From contig CAVSDT010000002.1 of NCBI GenBank assembly GCA_963726825.1, forward strand, positions 620,001 through 684,000: 64,000 nucleotides of DNA, given 5' to 3'. This stretch comes from DATLGB01 sp963726825 (lineage in GTDB: Bacteria; Actinomycetota; Thermoleophilia; Solirubrobacterales; Solirubrobacteraceae). The notes beneath the pieces are model-generated. The model made no database searches, had not been told where the DNA came from, and saw only the letters and a list, made by a program, of their open reading frames with translations. Positions within the stretch are counted from its first letter, which is position 1; each line of letters begins with the position of its first letter. Below, one piece after another: positions 1 through 9,273 of the stretch. The position numbers and the translations under genes are program-made.

Positions 1-1077
1 CGCATCCTCGACGGGCGCGAGATGGGCGCCCGGCCGTACTGCCTGATCGACTACTTCCCCGAGGACTTCGTCTGCTTCATCGACGAGTCCCACCAGACCA
101 CGCCGCAGATCGGCGGGATGTACGAGGGCGACCGCTCGCGCAAGCAGACGCTCGTCGACTACGGGTTCCGCCTCCCGTCGGCGATGGACAACCGGCCGCA
201 GACCTTCGACGAGTTCCTCTCCATCACCCCGCAGATCTGCTTCGTCTCCGCGACACCGGGCCAGTACGAGCGCACGCACTCGAAGAAGATCGTCGAGCAG
301 ATCGTGCGCCCGACGGGCATCATCGACCCGCCGGTCGACGTGCGCGAGACGAAGAACCAGATCGACGACCTGATGTCGGAGATCCGCAAGGTCGTCGAGC
401 GGGAGGAGCGCACGCTCGTCACGACGCTCACGAAGAAGATGTCCGAGGACCTCACGGACTACCTGCTCGAGATGGGCTTCAAGGTCCGCTACCTCCACTC
501 GGAGATCGACACGCTCGAGCGGATCCAGATCATCCGCGCGCTGCGCCTGGGCGAGTTCGACGTCCTGGTCGGCGTCAACCTGCTGCGCGAGGGGCTCGAC
601 CTCCCGGAGGTCTCGCTGGTGGCGATCCTCGACGCCGACAAGGAGGGCTTCCTGCGTGGGGAGACCTCCCTGATCCAGACGATCGGCCGTGCGGCCCGCA
701 ACATCGACGGGCGCGTGATCATGTACGCCGACAAGCAGTCGGCGGCCATGACCGCCGCGCTGGAGGAGACCGACCGCCGCCGCGAGATCCAGGTCGCCTA
801 CAACACCGAGCACGGCATCACGCCAGAGACGATCGTCAAGGGCATCTCCGACATCGGCGAGTTCCTGATGGGCGACTCGAAGGTGCCGAAGAAGGGTCGC
901 CGCTCCCGCAAGCGCGAGACGGACATGTCACCGGAGCAGCTCGAGACGACGATCGTCGAGCTCGAGGAGGAGATGCTCGCCGCAGCCGAGGACCTGCGCT
1001 TCGAGTACGCGGCCAAGCTGCGCGACGAGATCCGTGAGATGCGCCGCGAGCTCGACGCCGCGCGCGAGCCGGCCTAG
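1..1077 (+). CDS. uvrB: Excinuclease ABC subunit UvrB, 3' part (5' end outside window)
   Basis: DNA-damage-loading helicase subunit of the UvrABC nucleotide excision repair system. The reading frame is open from base 1, so the gene begins upstream; about the last 358 residues are present. Visible are helicase motif II (DESHQ), motif III (SATPGQYE), the linker VRPTG, the C-terminal helicase lobe with LREGLDLPEVSLV and the motif VI GRAARN, and at the end a UVR domain (EEEMLAAAEDLRFEYAAKLR) that contacts UvrC or UvrA. The ATP-binding Walker A and the beta-hairpin lie outside the window. Its stop shares the palindrome CTAG with the stop of the convergent downstream gene. uvrA lies on the same strand about 22 kb away. 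Confidence 0.97.
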   Translation, partial: RILDGREMGARPYCLIDYFPEDFVCFIDESHQTTPQIGGMYEGDRSRKQTLVDYGFRLPSAMDNRPQTFDEFLSITPQICFVSATPGQYERTHSKKIVEQIVRPTGIIDPPVDVRETKNQIDDLMSEIRKVVEREERTLVTTLTKKMSEDLTDYLLEMGFKVRYLHSEIDTLERIQIIRALRLGEFDVLVGVNLLREGLDLPEVSLVAILDADKEGFLRGETSLIQTIGRAARNIDGRVIMYADKQSAAMTAALEETDRRREIQVAYNTEHGITPETIVKGISDIGEFLMGDSKVPKKGRRSRKRETDMSPEQLETTIVELEEEMLAAAEDLRFEYAAKLRDEIREMRRELDAAREPA

Positions 1078-2147
1078 GAGCCGGGCGGCTCGGACGCGGC
1101 GCGCCGTCGCGAGCGGGCGGCGAGCGCCGCCGTCGCCGCGCGCGAGCGAGGTCGGCCCGTGCCCGCCACGGCGAAGTCCAGCGGCTCGTCGCGCGCCCCG
1201 AACCAGTACTTGTAGCCCTCGGCGCCACGGCCGAAGTCGAACCGCCCGCGGCCGGCCTCGATGCTCGTGCGGATGCCGTGGCCGACGGCGATCTTGCCCA
1301 GGCCCAGCGACGCGTGGTCGGGGTCGAAGCCGCCGAGGTACCAGTGGAAGGCGCTTGGATCGGCGAAGTTGACGTAGCTGCCGACGACCTCGCCGTCGCG
1401 GACGAACTCCCACAGGAGGCCCTGGCCCACGGGCACGAGCTCGCGCAGGACGTCGCGGACGAAGGCGGGGAAGGCGGGCGTGCGGTGCAGCGGGTCGAGC
1501 GTGCGGCCGGTGGCGGCCCACTGGCGTAGGCGCAGGGCCTGCCAGCGCTCGACGGCGGGGCCGAGCGCCACCGGGTCGGTGACGGGGCGCAGGCGCACCT
1601 CGTCCTCGTCGAGCCGGCGCAGATGGCGGCGCAGGTTGCGCCGGTGCCCCGAGCCGAGCGTGGCGAGGTAGGCGTCGAAGCTGACGGGCAGCGCCAGCGC
1701 GGGGGAGGGGACGGCGGGGAGCCCGTGCACGCGCAGGCCGGCCGCGACGGCGCCGGCTGCCGGTTCCGCGCCCGCGGACAGGCAGCGCAGGCTCCAGGCG
1801 TCCCAGTCGCGCCGGTGCCGCGCCAGCGCGGCGGCGACGGCGTGGGCGACCTCCGAGCCGCGGCCGGGCTCGGCGAGCAGCTCCCACCGGTCGCCCGGCT
1901 CGACGCCGACGGGCTCCAGCACGCGCAGGGGCCCCTTGCGCCGGCGCGCGAGCGCCGCCAGCCCGGCGACCCGCCCGTGGTCGCGGGCGACGACGAGCCA
2001 CGAGTCCGCTCCGGCCCCGAAGTGCGGCCACCAGGCGCGCGCCCATCCCGCCGAGCTGAAGGGGGTCGCCCGCGGAAGGCCGGCGTGCAGGCGGGTCCAG
2101 TCCGCGAGCAGGTCCTCCCACGGACCTCGGTGGACCTCTGCGCGCAT
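1074..2147 (-). CDS. GNAT-family acetyltransferase-like protein (BioF2/CelD type)
   Basis: About 357 residues. The fold-typical sequence is a GNAT domain of the PF13480 (Acetyltransf_6) kind often found in exopolysaccharide clusters; it probably acylates a sugar or an amino-sugar intermediate, but the substrate cannot be read from sequence. Recognisable elements are HRRNLRRHLRRLDED in the middle, FVRDGEVVGSYVNF, and a C-terminal FDFGRGAEGYKYWFGA, a signature of this family. I chose the ATG at 2147 because homology-like sequence (MRAEVHRGPWEDLL) begins there; the open frame reaches 2228. It is convergent with uvrB (4-nt overlap) and divergent from the next gene. A second protein of the same family lies at 5037-6119. 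Confidence 0.8.
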   Translation of the reverse strand: MRAEVHRGPWEDLLADWTRLHAGLPRATPFSSAGWARAWWPHFGAGADSWLVVARDHGRVAGLAALARRRKGPLRVLEPVGVEPGDRWELLAEPGRGSEVAHAVAAALARHRRDWDAWSLRCLSAGAEPAAGAVAAGLRVHGLPAVPSPALALPVSFDAYLATLGSGHRRNLRRHLRRLDEDEVRLRPVTDPVALGPAVERWQALRLRQWAATGRTLDPLHRTPAFPAFVRDVLRELVPVGQGLLWEFVRDGEVVGSYVNFADPSAFHWYLGGFDPDHASLGLGKIAVGHGIRTSIEAGRGRFDFGRGAEGYKYWFGARDEPLDFAVAGTGRPRSRAATAALAARSRRRAASEPPGS

Positions 2148-2287
2148 CGCCGCGCAGGGTATGCGCCGGTGCGCTGCGGCGCGCCCGCGCCTGCCATCCT
2201 GTGCCGCAATGAGATGCGGCGTTGCCACTCGCCGGAGGTGAAGCTCCGTTCCGGGCCGGCGCCCGGGGCAGCGGGGAGCAGGCGGGC

Positions 2288-3577
2288 GTGGTGGACGCGG
2301 CGGCCTCCGGGACGGTGCTCGTCACCGGCAGCCTCCCGCCGGGCGGCCGCGACCTCGATCTGCTCGTCGCCGACGCCGACGTCCCGCTGTTGGCCGACGC
2401 CCTGGCCGCCGCCGGCTACGAGCCCCGCGGGACCGAGTGGGCGCGCTTCGACGGCCCGCGCGTGGCGCTCGTCGACCTCGAGCCGGCGTCGGCCTGGGGC
2501 CTGCCGGCCGGCGAGCTGGAGGCGCTGCTGGCCGGCGCCCGGCCGCTGGCCGGCCACGCCCATCTGCGCGAGCCGGCCCCCGCGCACGTCCTGTTGATCC
2601 TCGCCCGGCGCCGCCTCGGCCTCGACGGCCCGCTGGCCGCCAAGCACCGCGCTCGCATCGCCGCGGCGGAGGCCGCCGACCCGGGGGCCTGGACCGCGGC
2701 GGCCGCGTGCAGCCCCGCCTGGGGCGTCGCCCACGCCCTCGCCGTCCTGCGCAGCGCCTCCCGGGACGGCACCGTCGCACCGGCGCTGCGCGCTCGGGCG
2801 AGGCTCGAGCGCGCACGGGCGGCCGGTCCACGGGCAGGCGCCGCGCTCCTGCTGCGCGACGCGGCACCCACGCGCCGTCGCGGCGCCGTCGTGGCCCTGT
2901 CGGGGATCGACGGCTCCGGCAAGAGCACCCAGGCCGCCGGCCTCGCGCTGACGCTCGCCGACCTCGGGCTCGACGCGACCGTGCAGTGGAGCCGCATCAC
3001 CTACGACCCGCTCCTGCGCCGGCTGGGCGCCGGGCCCAAGCGGGTGCTCGGCTGGCTCGCCCGCCGTCGACCGGCCGACGGCGCCGGCACAAGCACCGCC
3101 GACGTCGGCGACAGCGCCGTGGACCCCGCCGACGCCGCCGCGGGCGCCCTCCGTGCGCGCTTCGCGACCCTCGACCATGGCTGGACGCTCGTCGTCGCCG
3201 TCGTGCACGCCCTCAGCCAGCGCCGCGCGCTCGCGCCGCACCTGCGGGCCGGCGAGGTCGTGGTACGCGACCGCTACGTGCTCGACGCCACGGTCCAGCT
3301 GCGAAGCGTCTACGGCGAGGGCCGCTCCGTGCGCTTGCCGGCGGCCGTCCTGCGCCGGGCCTGCCCGGCGCCCGCCGCGGCGTTCTGGCTCGACGTCGAC
3401 CCCGAGGAGGCCTACCGGCGCAAACCGGAGGAGTACACCGCCGCCGAGCTGGCCGCGCACCGGGCCGGCTACGCCGCGGTCCACGCTGCGCTCGGCGTCG
3501 AGCGCGTCGACGCCGGCGCGTCGCCTGAGGCACTGGCCGCCGACCTCGCCCGGCGCGTGTGGCAGCGGCTCGGATGA
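2288..3577 (+). CDS. Nucleotidyltransferase-like / thymidylate-kinase-like two-domain protein
   Basis: About 429 residues. The N-terminal half resembles a nucleotidyltransferase-fold domain (GSLPPGGRDLDLLVAD, like the GS-x-DLDL metal-binding motif). The C-terminal half is a P-loop kinase of thymidylate-kinase type: Walker A GIDGSGKST at residues 206-214, the DR pair in VVVRDRYVLDATVQLR, and FWLDVDPEEAYRRK. Proteins of this kind occur in polysaccharide loci; the phosphorylated substrate is unknown. Start choice: GTG at 2288 has GGGGAG nine bases upstream; an earlier TTG at 2222 is open but lacks a good ribosome site. It overlaps the next gene by ATGA, so they are probably cotranslated. Confidence 0.65.
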   Translation: MVDAAASGTVLVTGSLPPGGRDLDLLVADADVPLLADALAAAGYEPRGTEWARFDGPRVALVDLEPASAWGLPAGELEALLAGARPLAGHAHLREPAPAHVLLILARRRLGLDGPLAAKHRARIAAAEAADPGAWTAAAACSPAWGVAHALAVLRSASRDGTVAPALRARARLERARAAGPRAGAALLLRDAAPTRRRGAVVALSGIDGSGKSTQAAGLALTLADLGLDATVQWSRITYDPLLRRLGAGPKRVLGWLARRRPADGAGTSTADVGDSAVDPADAAAGALRARFATLDHGWTLVVAVVHALSQRRALAPHLRAGEVVVRDRYVLDATVQLRSVYGEGRSVRLPAAVLRRACPAPAAAFWLDVDPEEAYRRKPEEYTAAELAAHRAGYAAVHAALGVERVDAGASPEALAADLARRVWQRLG

Positions 3578-5040
3578 GCAACGCCGAGGCCACCGGGCCG
3601 GCGCGCGAGCATCGGGCGCCCGCGCTCAACGCGGCGGCCGCGGCCGCCGCCGACGTCGTCGGAAAGCTCAGCACGCTGGCCTGGACCGTGGTCGCCGCAC
3701 GGCTGCTCACCCAGGAGCAGTTCGGCGCCTTCAACCTGGCGCTGGCGCTGGCGCTGATCGCCTCCGCGCTGGCCGAGGGCGGCTTCGACCCGATCCTCGT
3801 GCGGCGCGCCAGCGAGGACCGCCGCCGCCTGGCGCTCTACCACACGCAGGCGCTCGCCTGGCAGGTCGCCCTGGCTGTCCCGATCTTCGTCCTGGCCGCC
3901 GCGGCGGTCTGGCTGACCCGCCCCGAGACGGACCTGCGCGCGGCCATCGTCCTCGTCCTCCTCGCGATCTTCCTCGACATCTGGAGCGACACGGCGCGCT
4001 CGAGCGCCGCCGCCGCGCGCGACCAGACCAGCACCTCGCGCGCCCTGGCGCTGCAGCGCCTGGCCACGGCGGCGCTGATGATCCCGGCGATCGTCGCGGG
4101 GCTGGGCATCACCGGGATGGCTGCGGCGTTCCTGGCGGGATCGGCGATCGGCTGGGTCGGCCACGTCCGCGCTGTGGCCAGGCTCGGCGTCGCCTTCCGG
4201 CCCGCCCTGCTGGACCGTCCGGGCATGCGCGTCTTCGCACGGGGCACCTGGAACCTCGCCCTCAGCGCGCTGCTGGCCATCGCCCTGTTCCGGCTGGACG
4301 CCGTGCTGCTGGCCGTTCTGCGCGGCGATGCGGCGGTGGGCGAGTACGCCGCCGCCTACCGGCTGTTCGAGACGGTGCTGTTCCTGACGTTCGCCGTCGT
4401 CGGGGCGGTCGCGCCGCTGATGTTCGAGCGTGCCGGGGACCCGGCCGAGGTCGCCCGCCTCGCCGAGCTGGTGCTGGTCGTCCTCGGCTTCGTCTACGTC
4501 CCGTTCGTCGTCGTCTGCCTCGCCGACGGACGGGCGGTGCTGGAGCTGCTCTACGGCACGCGCTACGAGAGCGCCGGCGCCGCGCTGCGCTGGCTGGCCC
4601 CGACCCCTCTGGCCTACGCCCTGGCGGCCGCGGTCGGCGCGGTGCTCGTCGCCCGCAAGCGCACCGTGGGCATCCTCGTCGGCGCCGCCGTGGCCCTCGT
4701 GCTCAACGTCGCGCTCAACGTCGCGCTGATCCCGGTGCTCGGCGTCGCCGGCGCGGCCCTCGCGACGACCGCCGCCTACGTCGTGGAGGCGGCGATCGGG
4801 CTGGCCTTCGCGCTGCGCCTCGTGCCGGGGCTGGCGATCGCGCGCCCGTTCGCCGAGACGCTCGCGCTCGGCGCCCTGATGGGCGCGGCGCTGGTGGCGC
4901 TGCCGTTGCCCGTCGTGATCGAGGCGCCCGTGACGGCGGCCGCCTACGCCGCCGGTTGGGTGGCCTTCGTCCGGGCCCGCCGTCCCGAGCGTCTCGCGGC
5001 GGTCCGGACGCTGCTGCTGCGCGGGAGCGGGACGCCGTGA
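3574..5040 (+). CDS. Polysaccharide/oligosaccharide flippase (MOP superfamily, Wzx-like)
   Basis: A 488-residue integral membrane protein with about 12-14 hydrophobic segments. The N-terminus (TLAWTVVAARLLTQEQFGAF) matches the start of oligosaccharide flippases, with RLDAVLLAVLRGDAAVGEY in the middle and YAAAYRLFETVLFLTFAVVG, typical of the family. Its inferred role is moving lipid-linked sugar units across the inner membrane for export polymerisation. The start ATG at 3574 overlaps the previous stop (ATGA) and its own stop overlaps the next start (GTGA), so 2288-6119 forms a tight three-gene operon. This is the only intact flippase in the window; the one at 33591-35025 is broken. Confidence 0.85.
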   Translation: MSNAEATGPAREHRAPALNAAAAAAADVVGKLSTLAWTVVAARLLTQEQFGAFNLALALALIASALAEGGFDPILVRRASEDRRRLALYHTQALAWQVALAVPIFVLAAAAVWLTRPETDLRAAIVLVLLAIFLDIWSDTARSSAAAARDQTSTSRALALQRLATAALMIPAIVAGLGITGMAAAFLAGSAIGWVGHVRAVARLGVAFRPALLDRPGMRVFARGTWNLALSALLAIALFRLDAVLLAVLRGDAAVGEYAAAYRLFETVLFLTFAVVGAVAPLMFERAGDPAEVARLAELVLVVLGFVYVPFVVVCLADGRAVLELLYGTRYESAGAALRWLAPTPLAYALAAAVGAVLVARKRTVGILVGAAVALVLNVALNVALIPVLGVAGAALATTAAYVVEAAIGLAFALRLVPGLAIARPFAETLALGALMGAALVALPLPVVIEAPVTAAAYAAGWVAFVRARRPERLAAVRTLLLRGSGTP

Positions 5041-6119
5041 GGGGGTTGCGGGGGGCGCTCCCGCTCGTGCGCGAACTGGATCCGACCCTCGCCGCCGCCT
5101 GGCGGCGGCTCGCCGCGGAGGCCCTGGAACCCAACCCGTTCGCCGCGCCGGCCCTCGCGCGGGCCGCCGCCGACGCGCTGCCGGCCGCGCACGCCGACCG
5201 GCTGCTGGTGGTCTGCGACGGCGACCGCCTCGTCCTCGCCCTCCCCGTGCGCCCCCGGCGGCGCTACCGGCGCGCACCCGTCCGCACCCTGCTCGCCTGC
5301 GGGCACCAGCACGCCTTCCTCGACACGCCGCTGGTCGACCCGGCGACCGATCCCGTCGCCGCCGCGGCCTGCGCCCTGCAGACGGCGGCCGGATCGGGCG
5401 GCTGGCTGATGTTCGAGCGCCTCCCGGCCGACGGCCCGGTGCGCGCGGCGCTCGACGCGGCGATCACCCGGCGCGGCGCCCGCACCCGGGTCCTGACCGC
5501 GGACGCGCGCCCGATGGTGCACCGCCGCGATGAGGCGACCTACCTCGAGGGCCGCCTGAGCACGCAGCGGCGCAAGGCCCTGCGCAAGGCGCGGCGGCGG
5601 TTGGAGGCCGAGCTCGGCCCCCTCAGCGTGCGGGATCTCGCCGGCGACGGCGTCGAGCCCCTGCTCGCGCTCGAGCGCGCGGGCTGGAAGGGGCGTGCGG
5701 GGACGGCACTGGCCTCGGTGCCCGGCGACGAGCGCTTCTTCCGCGCGGCGATGGGGGCCGCGGCCCGCGAGCAGGCCGTCCAGGGCTGGGTGCTCGAGGC
5801 CGGGGGCCGTCCCGTGGCCGCCCTGTCGGCGGTCATCGACGGCCGGGGCGCCTTCCATCTCAAGACGGCCTACGACGAGACCCTGGCCCGCGTCTCGCCC
5901 GGCCTGCAGCTCGAGGTCGCCGTGCTCGAGGCCTTCCACGAGGACCCGCGGCTGGACTGGATCGACTCCTGCGCGATCGAGGACGGGCCCTCCGCGCTGC
6001 TGTACCCCGACCGGCGCCGGATCGAGGCGCTGCTCGTCGTCCTGGGAGGTCCCGTCGCCAGCGCGGCTGCGGCGGCCGTCGCGCAGGTCGCCGCGCGGCG
6101 CGCGCAGCCGCCGGCCTGA
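5037..6119 (+). CDS. GNAT-family acetyltransferase-like protein (BioF2/CelD type), second copy
   Basis: A 360-residue protein starting with GTG in a GTGA overlap with the flippase stop. The central basic helix (LSTQRRKALRKARRRLEAE) and C-terminal GNAT core (GWVLEAGGRPVAALSAV, GAFHLKTAYDETLARVSPG, WIDSCAIEDGPSALLYPDR) fit the PF13480 family, which also contains FemAB-like folds. The sugar or amino acid it modifies is unknown. It is more similar in motif arrangement to capsule acyltransferases than to ribosomal RimI-type enzymes. It is the last gene of the 2288-6119 operon and is convergent with the ATP-grasp gene 11 bases away. Confidence 0.75.
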   Translation: MRGLRGALPLVRELDPTLAAAWRRLAAEALEPNPFAAPALARAAADALPAAHADRLLVVCDGDRLVLALPVRPRRRYRRAPVRTLLACGHQHAFLDTPLVDPATDPVAAAACALQTAAGSGGWLMFERLPADGPVRAALDAAITRRGARTRVLTADARPMVHRRDEATYLEGRLSTQRRKALRKARRRLEAELGPLSVRDLAGDGVEPLLALERAGWKGRAGTALASVPGDERFFRAAMGAAAREQAVQGWVLEAGGRPVAALSAVIDGRGAFHLKTAYDETLARVSPGLQLEVAVLEAFHEDPRLDWIDSCAIEDGPSALLYPDRRRIEALLVVLGGPVASAAAAAVAQVAARRAQPPA

Positions 6120-6130
6120 GACGACACCGG

Positions 6131-7270
6131 TCAGGCGCGCGGGCGCGGCCGCCGGGCGGCCGCCAGCTCGCGCACGAGCCCCAGTGCCGGACGGGGGTCG
6201 GACGCGCTCAGGTGCGGATGGGTGGCGCCCAGCGCATGGGTCAGCGTGCCGGCGACGTCGCGCACGAGGCCGCCGGAGCGCTCGGCGCGTGCGCGGCGCA
6301 GGTCCTCCAGCAAGGACTGGAAGCGCACGCCGGGCCGGCCCGCCGTCCAACTCGGCACGGGGTCGCCGAGCGCGACCCGGCCCCACAGGCCGGGGAGGTC
6401 CACCCCGGCGGCGACGGCCAGGGCCAGGCTGCCGTAGAAGCGGGCGTTGAGGTCGATCAGCGCGGGCGGAGCCCCCGGGGCGCGCAGGAACTGCAGGTTG
6501 GCCAGCCCGACCCAGCCGAGGTCGCGCAGCAGCCTCCCGGCCGCGGCCAGCAGGTCAGGATCGATCGCCGTCGTCACGGCGCGGCTGCTCGTGTCGCGCA
6601 GCGACAGGCGAGGGCTGCGCTGCTGCACGGCGGCGATGCAGCGGCCCTCGCGGTCGGCCAGGAGCGTCAGGGCCATCAGCTCGCCGTCGACGAGCTCCTG
6701 CAGCAGCGGTCGGGCGCCGCTTGAGGTCATGGCCTCGGCGTGCCGGCGGGCGGCATCGCGGCCGTCGCAGCGCGCGGCGAGCGCGTGACGCTGCCCGTCC
6801 GCCGCGCCGGGCTCCCAGTGCAGGCGCGACTTCACCACGACGGGGCCGTCGACGGCGGCCAGCGCGGCCTCCGTGGCCGGCCGGGTGAACGGCGCATGGA
6901 GGCCGGCGCGCGTCGCCGCGCGCGTCAGCTCCAGCTTGTCTACGGCGCGCAGGACGGCGGCGTGCGGAGCGTGCGGCACGACGCAGGGGATCGCGTCGCG
7001 GGCCGCCGAGAGGACGAGCAGCTCGATGTCGTCGGCCGCGAAGACGACGTCGTAGTCCCCCGCGACCGCCGCCACCGCGGCCACCCACGCCTCGGGATCG
7101 CGCTCGGGCGCCGGGACGGCGACCACCGTCGCGGCGTGACGGGAGCGCCGCTGTCGCGACCCGCCGAGGGCGAGCCCCACCGTCCAGCCCCCCGCGTGCA
7201 GCGCGCGCACCGCCGCGGGCACCTGCGGGGCGGCCCCGTCCGTGACGATCAACGCCCGCCGCGGGGTCAC
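6131..7270 (-). CDS. ATP-grasp domain protein (carboxylate-amine ligase-like)
   Basis: About 379 residues. The protein has the three-part ATP-grasp layout: an N-terminal Rossmann-like segment (ALIVTDGAAPQVPAAVRALH), the central domain with KSRLHW and LLQELVDGELMAL for ATP binding, and the C-terminal catalytic DLNARFYGSLALAVAAGVD, where the Asn and nearby acidic residues bind Mg-ATP. Such enzymes join a carboxylate to an amine or sugar; the substrate is not predictable. The GTG start at 7270 overlaps the upstream stop as GTGA, so it is cotranslated with the deacetylase. The open frame extends upstream into that gene, but family-like sequence begins at the chosen start. Confidence 0.8.
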   Translation of the reverse strand: MTPRRALIVTDGAAPQVPAAVRALHAGGWTVGLALGGSRQRRSRHAATVVAVPAPERDPEAWVAAVAAVAGDYDVVFAADDIELLVLSAARDAIPCVVPHAPHAAVLRAVDKLELTRAATRAGLHAPFTRPATEAALAAVDGPVVVKSRLHWEPGAADGQRHALAARCDGRDAARRHAEAMTSSGARPLLQELVDGELMALTLLADREGRCIAAVQQRSPRLSLRDTSSRAVTTAIDPDLLAAAGRLLRDLGWVGLANLQFLRAPGAPPALIDLNARFYGSLALAVAAGVDLPGLWGRVALGDPVPSWTAGRPGVRFQSLLEDLRRARAERSGGLVRDVAGTLTHALGATHPHLSASDPRPALGLVRELAAARRPRPRA

Positions 7271-8085
7271 CGGCGACTCCGGGCGTACGTGCGCGCGCCC
7301 CGCGTCAGGGCCCGGGCCAGCCGTCCGGGCCGGGAGTGGAAGGCGGGGTCGTAGGCGCCGGCGAGCTTGGCCACGAAGGCCGCCGGGCCGTCCACGCCGG
7401 TGATCATCGCCCGCGGCAGCGCCAGCGGCCGCCACGGCCCGCGCTCTGCGCCCGCCACCGCGACGCCGAAGCCGGCCGCCTGGACCGCCGCCACGGCGGC
7501 CGGCCCGTGGGCGAAGAAGGGATAGGCGAAGCTCGTCACGGGTGCTGCGATAGCGTCCTGCAGGGTGTCACGGCTGCCTTGCACCTCTCGCAGGCACGCC
7601 TCGGCCGGCAGGACGGACAGATCGGGGTGGGTGACGGTGTGGGCGCCGATCTCGACGCCGGCGCCGTGCAGCTCGACGAGCTCGTCCGCGGTCAGCATGC
7701 GCGCGCGGGCACGCGGGTCCATCCACGGGTTGGGCTGCCCGAGCAGCCCGGAGACGACGAACACCGTGGCCGGCAGCCCGTACTCACGCAGGATCGGCGC
7801 GAGCACCGAGAGGGTGTTCTCCATCCCGTCGTCGAACGTCAAGGCCGCCAGCCCCGGCGGGGGCGTCCCGCCTGCCGCGCGGCGGGCGAGCTCGCCGAGC
7901 GGGACGACCTCGAAGCCCGCTTGGAGCAGCAGCTCGAGCTGGGCGCGGAAGCGCCCGGGTTCGACGCACAGGTGCTCGGGGTCGTGGCCGACGGCCACCC
8001 GGGCGACACCGTGGCCGCCGATGATCACCGAGCGGCGCGCGCGCACGCGGCGTGCGGCGGCGAGCAGGGCGGCGGGCACCCGCAC
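7267..8085 (-). CDS. Polysaccharide deacetylase (NodB domain)
   Basis: A 272-residue carbohydrate esterase family 4-like protein. The NodB core shows TFDDG at residues 83-87 (catalytic base and metal Asp) and HTVTH (metal-binding His pair), then FAYPF corresponding to the motif-3 region. It probably N-deacetylates an exported or membrane-bound polysaccharide. No clear signal peptide is seen, so its side of the membrane is uncertain. The start is GTG at 8085, or possibly a second GTG two codons later that would be better spaced from AGGA. It is first of a two-gene operon with the ATP-grasp enzyme and divergent from the glycosyltransferase at 8119. Confidence 0.85.
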   Translation of the reverse strand: MRVPAALLAAARRVRARRSVIIGGHGVARVAVGHDPEHLCVEPGRFRAQLELLLQAGFEVVPLGELARRAAGGTPPPGLAALTFDDGMENTLSVLAPILREYGLPATVFVVSGLLGQPNPWMDPRARARMLTADELVELHGAGVEIGAHTVTHPDLSVLPAEACLREVQGSRDTLQDAIAAPVTSFAYPFFAHGPAAVAAVQAAGFGVAVAGAERGPWRPLALPRAMITGVDGPAAFVAKLAGAYDPAFHSRPGRLARALTRGARTYARSRR

Positions 8086-8118
8086 GTCCTATCACGAAAC
8101 CACGCAGGAGCCGCTCCG

Positions 8119-9273
8119 GTGACCTCGGTGCTGCACGTCTTCGAGCCGCCGGACGGGGGCGTCGCGCAGGTCGTGTCCGAGCTCGCCACCGGTCTCGGCG
8201 CCCACGGGGTGACCGTCGCGGTCGCCGGGCCGCGCCGCGCCCCGTCCCTGACGGCGCTCGACGAGGCGGGGGTTGCGGTGCACCCGCTGGCCCTTGCCCG
8301 CGGCTACGGCAGACCGTGGCGCGACGCGCAGGCGCTCGGGGCGCTCGCGCGGCTGCTGCGCACGGGGCGCTTCGACCTCGTGCACTGCCACGCGGCCAAG
8401 GCCGGCGTGGTCGGGCGCCTGGCGGCCCGGCAGGCGGGCGTCCCGGCCGTCTACAGCCCGCATTGCCTGCCGTTCGTCGGGGACGTCTCGGCCGCGCGGC
8501 GGCACCTGTCGCTGGCCGCCGAGCGCCTGCTCGGCCCCGCGACGGCTGCGCTGCTGTGCGTGTGCGAGCAGGAACGGACGATCGCGCTCGAGCATCGCCT
8601 GGTCGCCCCGGACCGCGCCCGGGTGGTGCGCAACGGGGCGAGCACGCCCGGCACGGCCGCGCCCGACGAGCGGCTGCTGGCGCTGCGCGGCGACGGGCTG
8701 CTCGTCGGGGCCGTGACCGTCCTGCGCGAGCAGAAGGGCCTTCAAGACCTGCTGCGCGCCGCGCCGGCGATCCTCGCCGCCGAGCCGCGCGCCCGCATCG
8801 CCGTCGTCGGCGACGGGCCGATGCGCGAGGCGCTGGTCCAGCAGGCCGCCGCGCTCGGCCTCGACCGCCATCCGCGCTTCGCCCTGCTCCCCTACCACGG
8901 GCCGCCGGAACGCCCCCTGCGCGCCCTCGACCTCTACGTGCTGCCCTCGTGGTGGGAGGCCTTGCCGGTCGGCGCGCTGGAGGCCCTCGCCTGCGGGGTG
9001 CCGCAGGTCGCCACGGACGTCGGCGGCACGGGCGAGGCGGTCACGGCGGCCACCGGCCGGCTCGTCGCGCCGCACGACCCGGACGCCCTCGCCGCCGCGG
9101 TCCTGGCGCTGCTGCGCGACGAGGCCGGGCTGCGGGCGCGCGCCGCGGCGTCGGCGGCCGCGCACGCCGAGCGCTTCACCGTCGAGCGGATGGTGCGCGA
9201 GACGGCCGCGCTCTACGCCGACGTGCTCAGCGGCGCAGGGTCCACAGCCCCTGGTCGTCCAGCCAGCGCTTGA
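8119..9273 (+). CDS. Glycosyltransferase family 4
   Basis: A 384-residue GT-B fold retaining glycosyltransferase. The N-terminal domain starts LHVFEPPDGGVAQVVSELA with the glycine loop; HCHAAKAGVVGRLAA follows; the C-terminal nucleotide-sugar domain has GAVTVLREQKGLQDLL, VVGDGP and the E-x7-E motif in WEALPVGALEALACG. The GTG start at 8119 is preceded by AGGAG eight bases upstream. Only 33 bases separate it from the divergent deacetylase start. Its last 47 bases overlap the convergent family-2 glycosyltransferase, so the two mRNAs are antisense there. Confidence 0.9.
   Translation: MTSVLHVFEPPDGGVAQVVSELATGLGAHGVTVAVAGPRRAPSLTALDEAGVAVHPLALARGYGRPWRDAQALGALARLLRTGRFDLVHCHAAKAGVVGRLAARQAGVPAVYSPHCLPFVGDVSAARRHLSLAAERLLGPATAALLCVCEQERTIALEHRLVAPDRARVVRNGASTPGTAAPDERLLALRGDGLLVGAVTVLREQKGLQDLLRAAPAILAAEPRARIAVVGDGPMREALVQQAAALGLDRHPRFALLPYHGPPERPLRALDLYVLPSWWEALPVGALEALACGVPQVATDVGGTGEAVTAATGRLVAPHDPDALAAAVLALLRDEAGLRARAAASAAAHAERFTVERMVRETAALYADVLSGAGSTAPGRPASA

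Noticed and set aside
836..3484. Long minus-strand Arg/Ala/Gly/Pro-rich ORF over uvrB and the following genes
   Set aside because: A GC-rich shadow frame antisense to genes with clear protein-family motifs; typical low-complexity composition.
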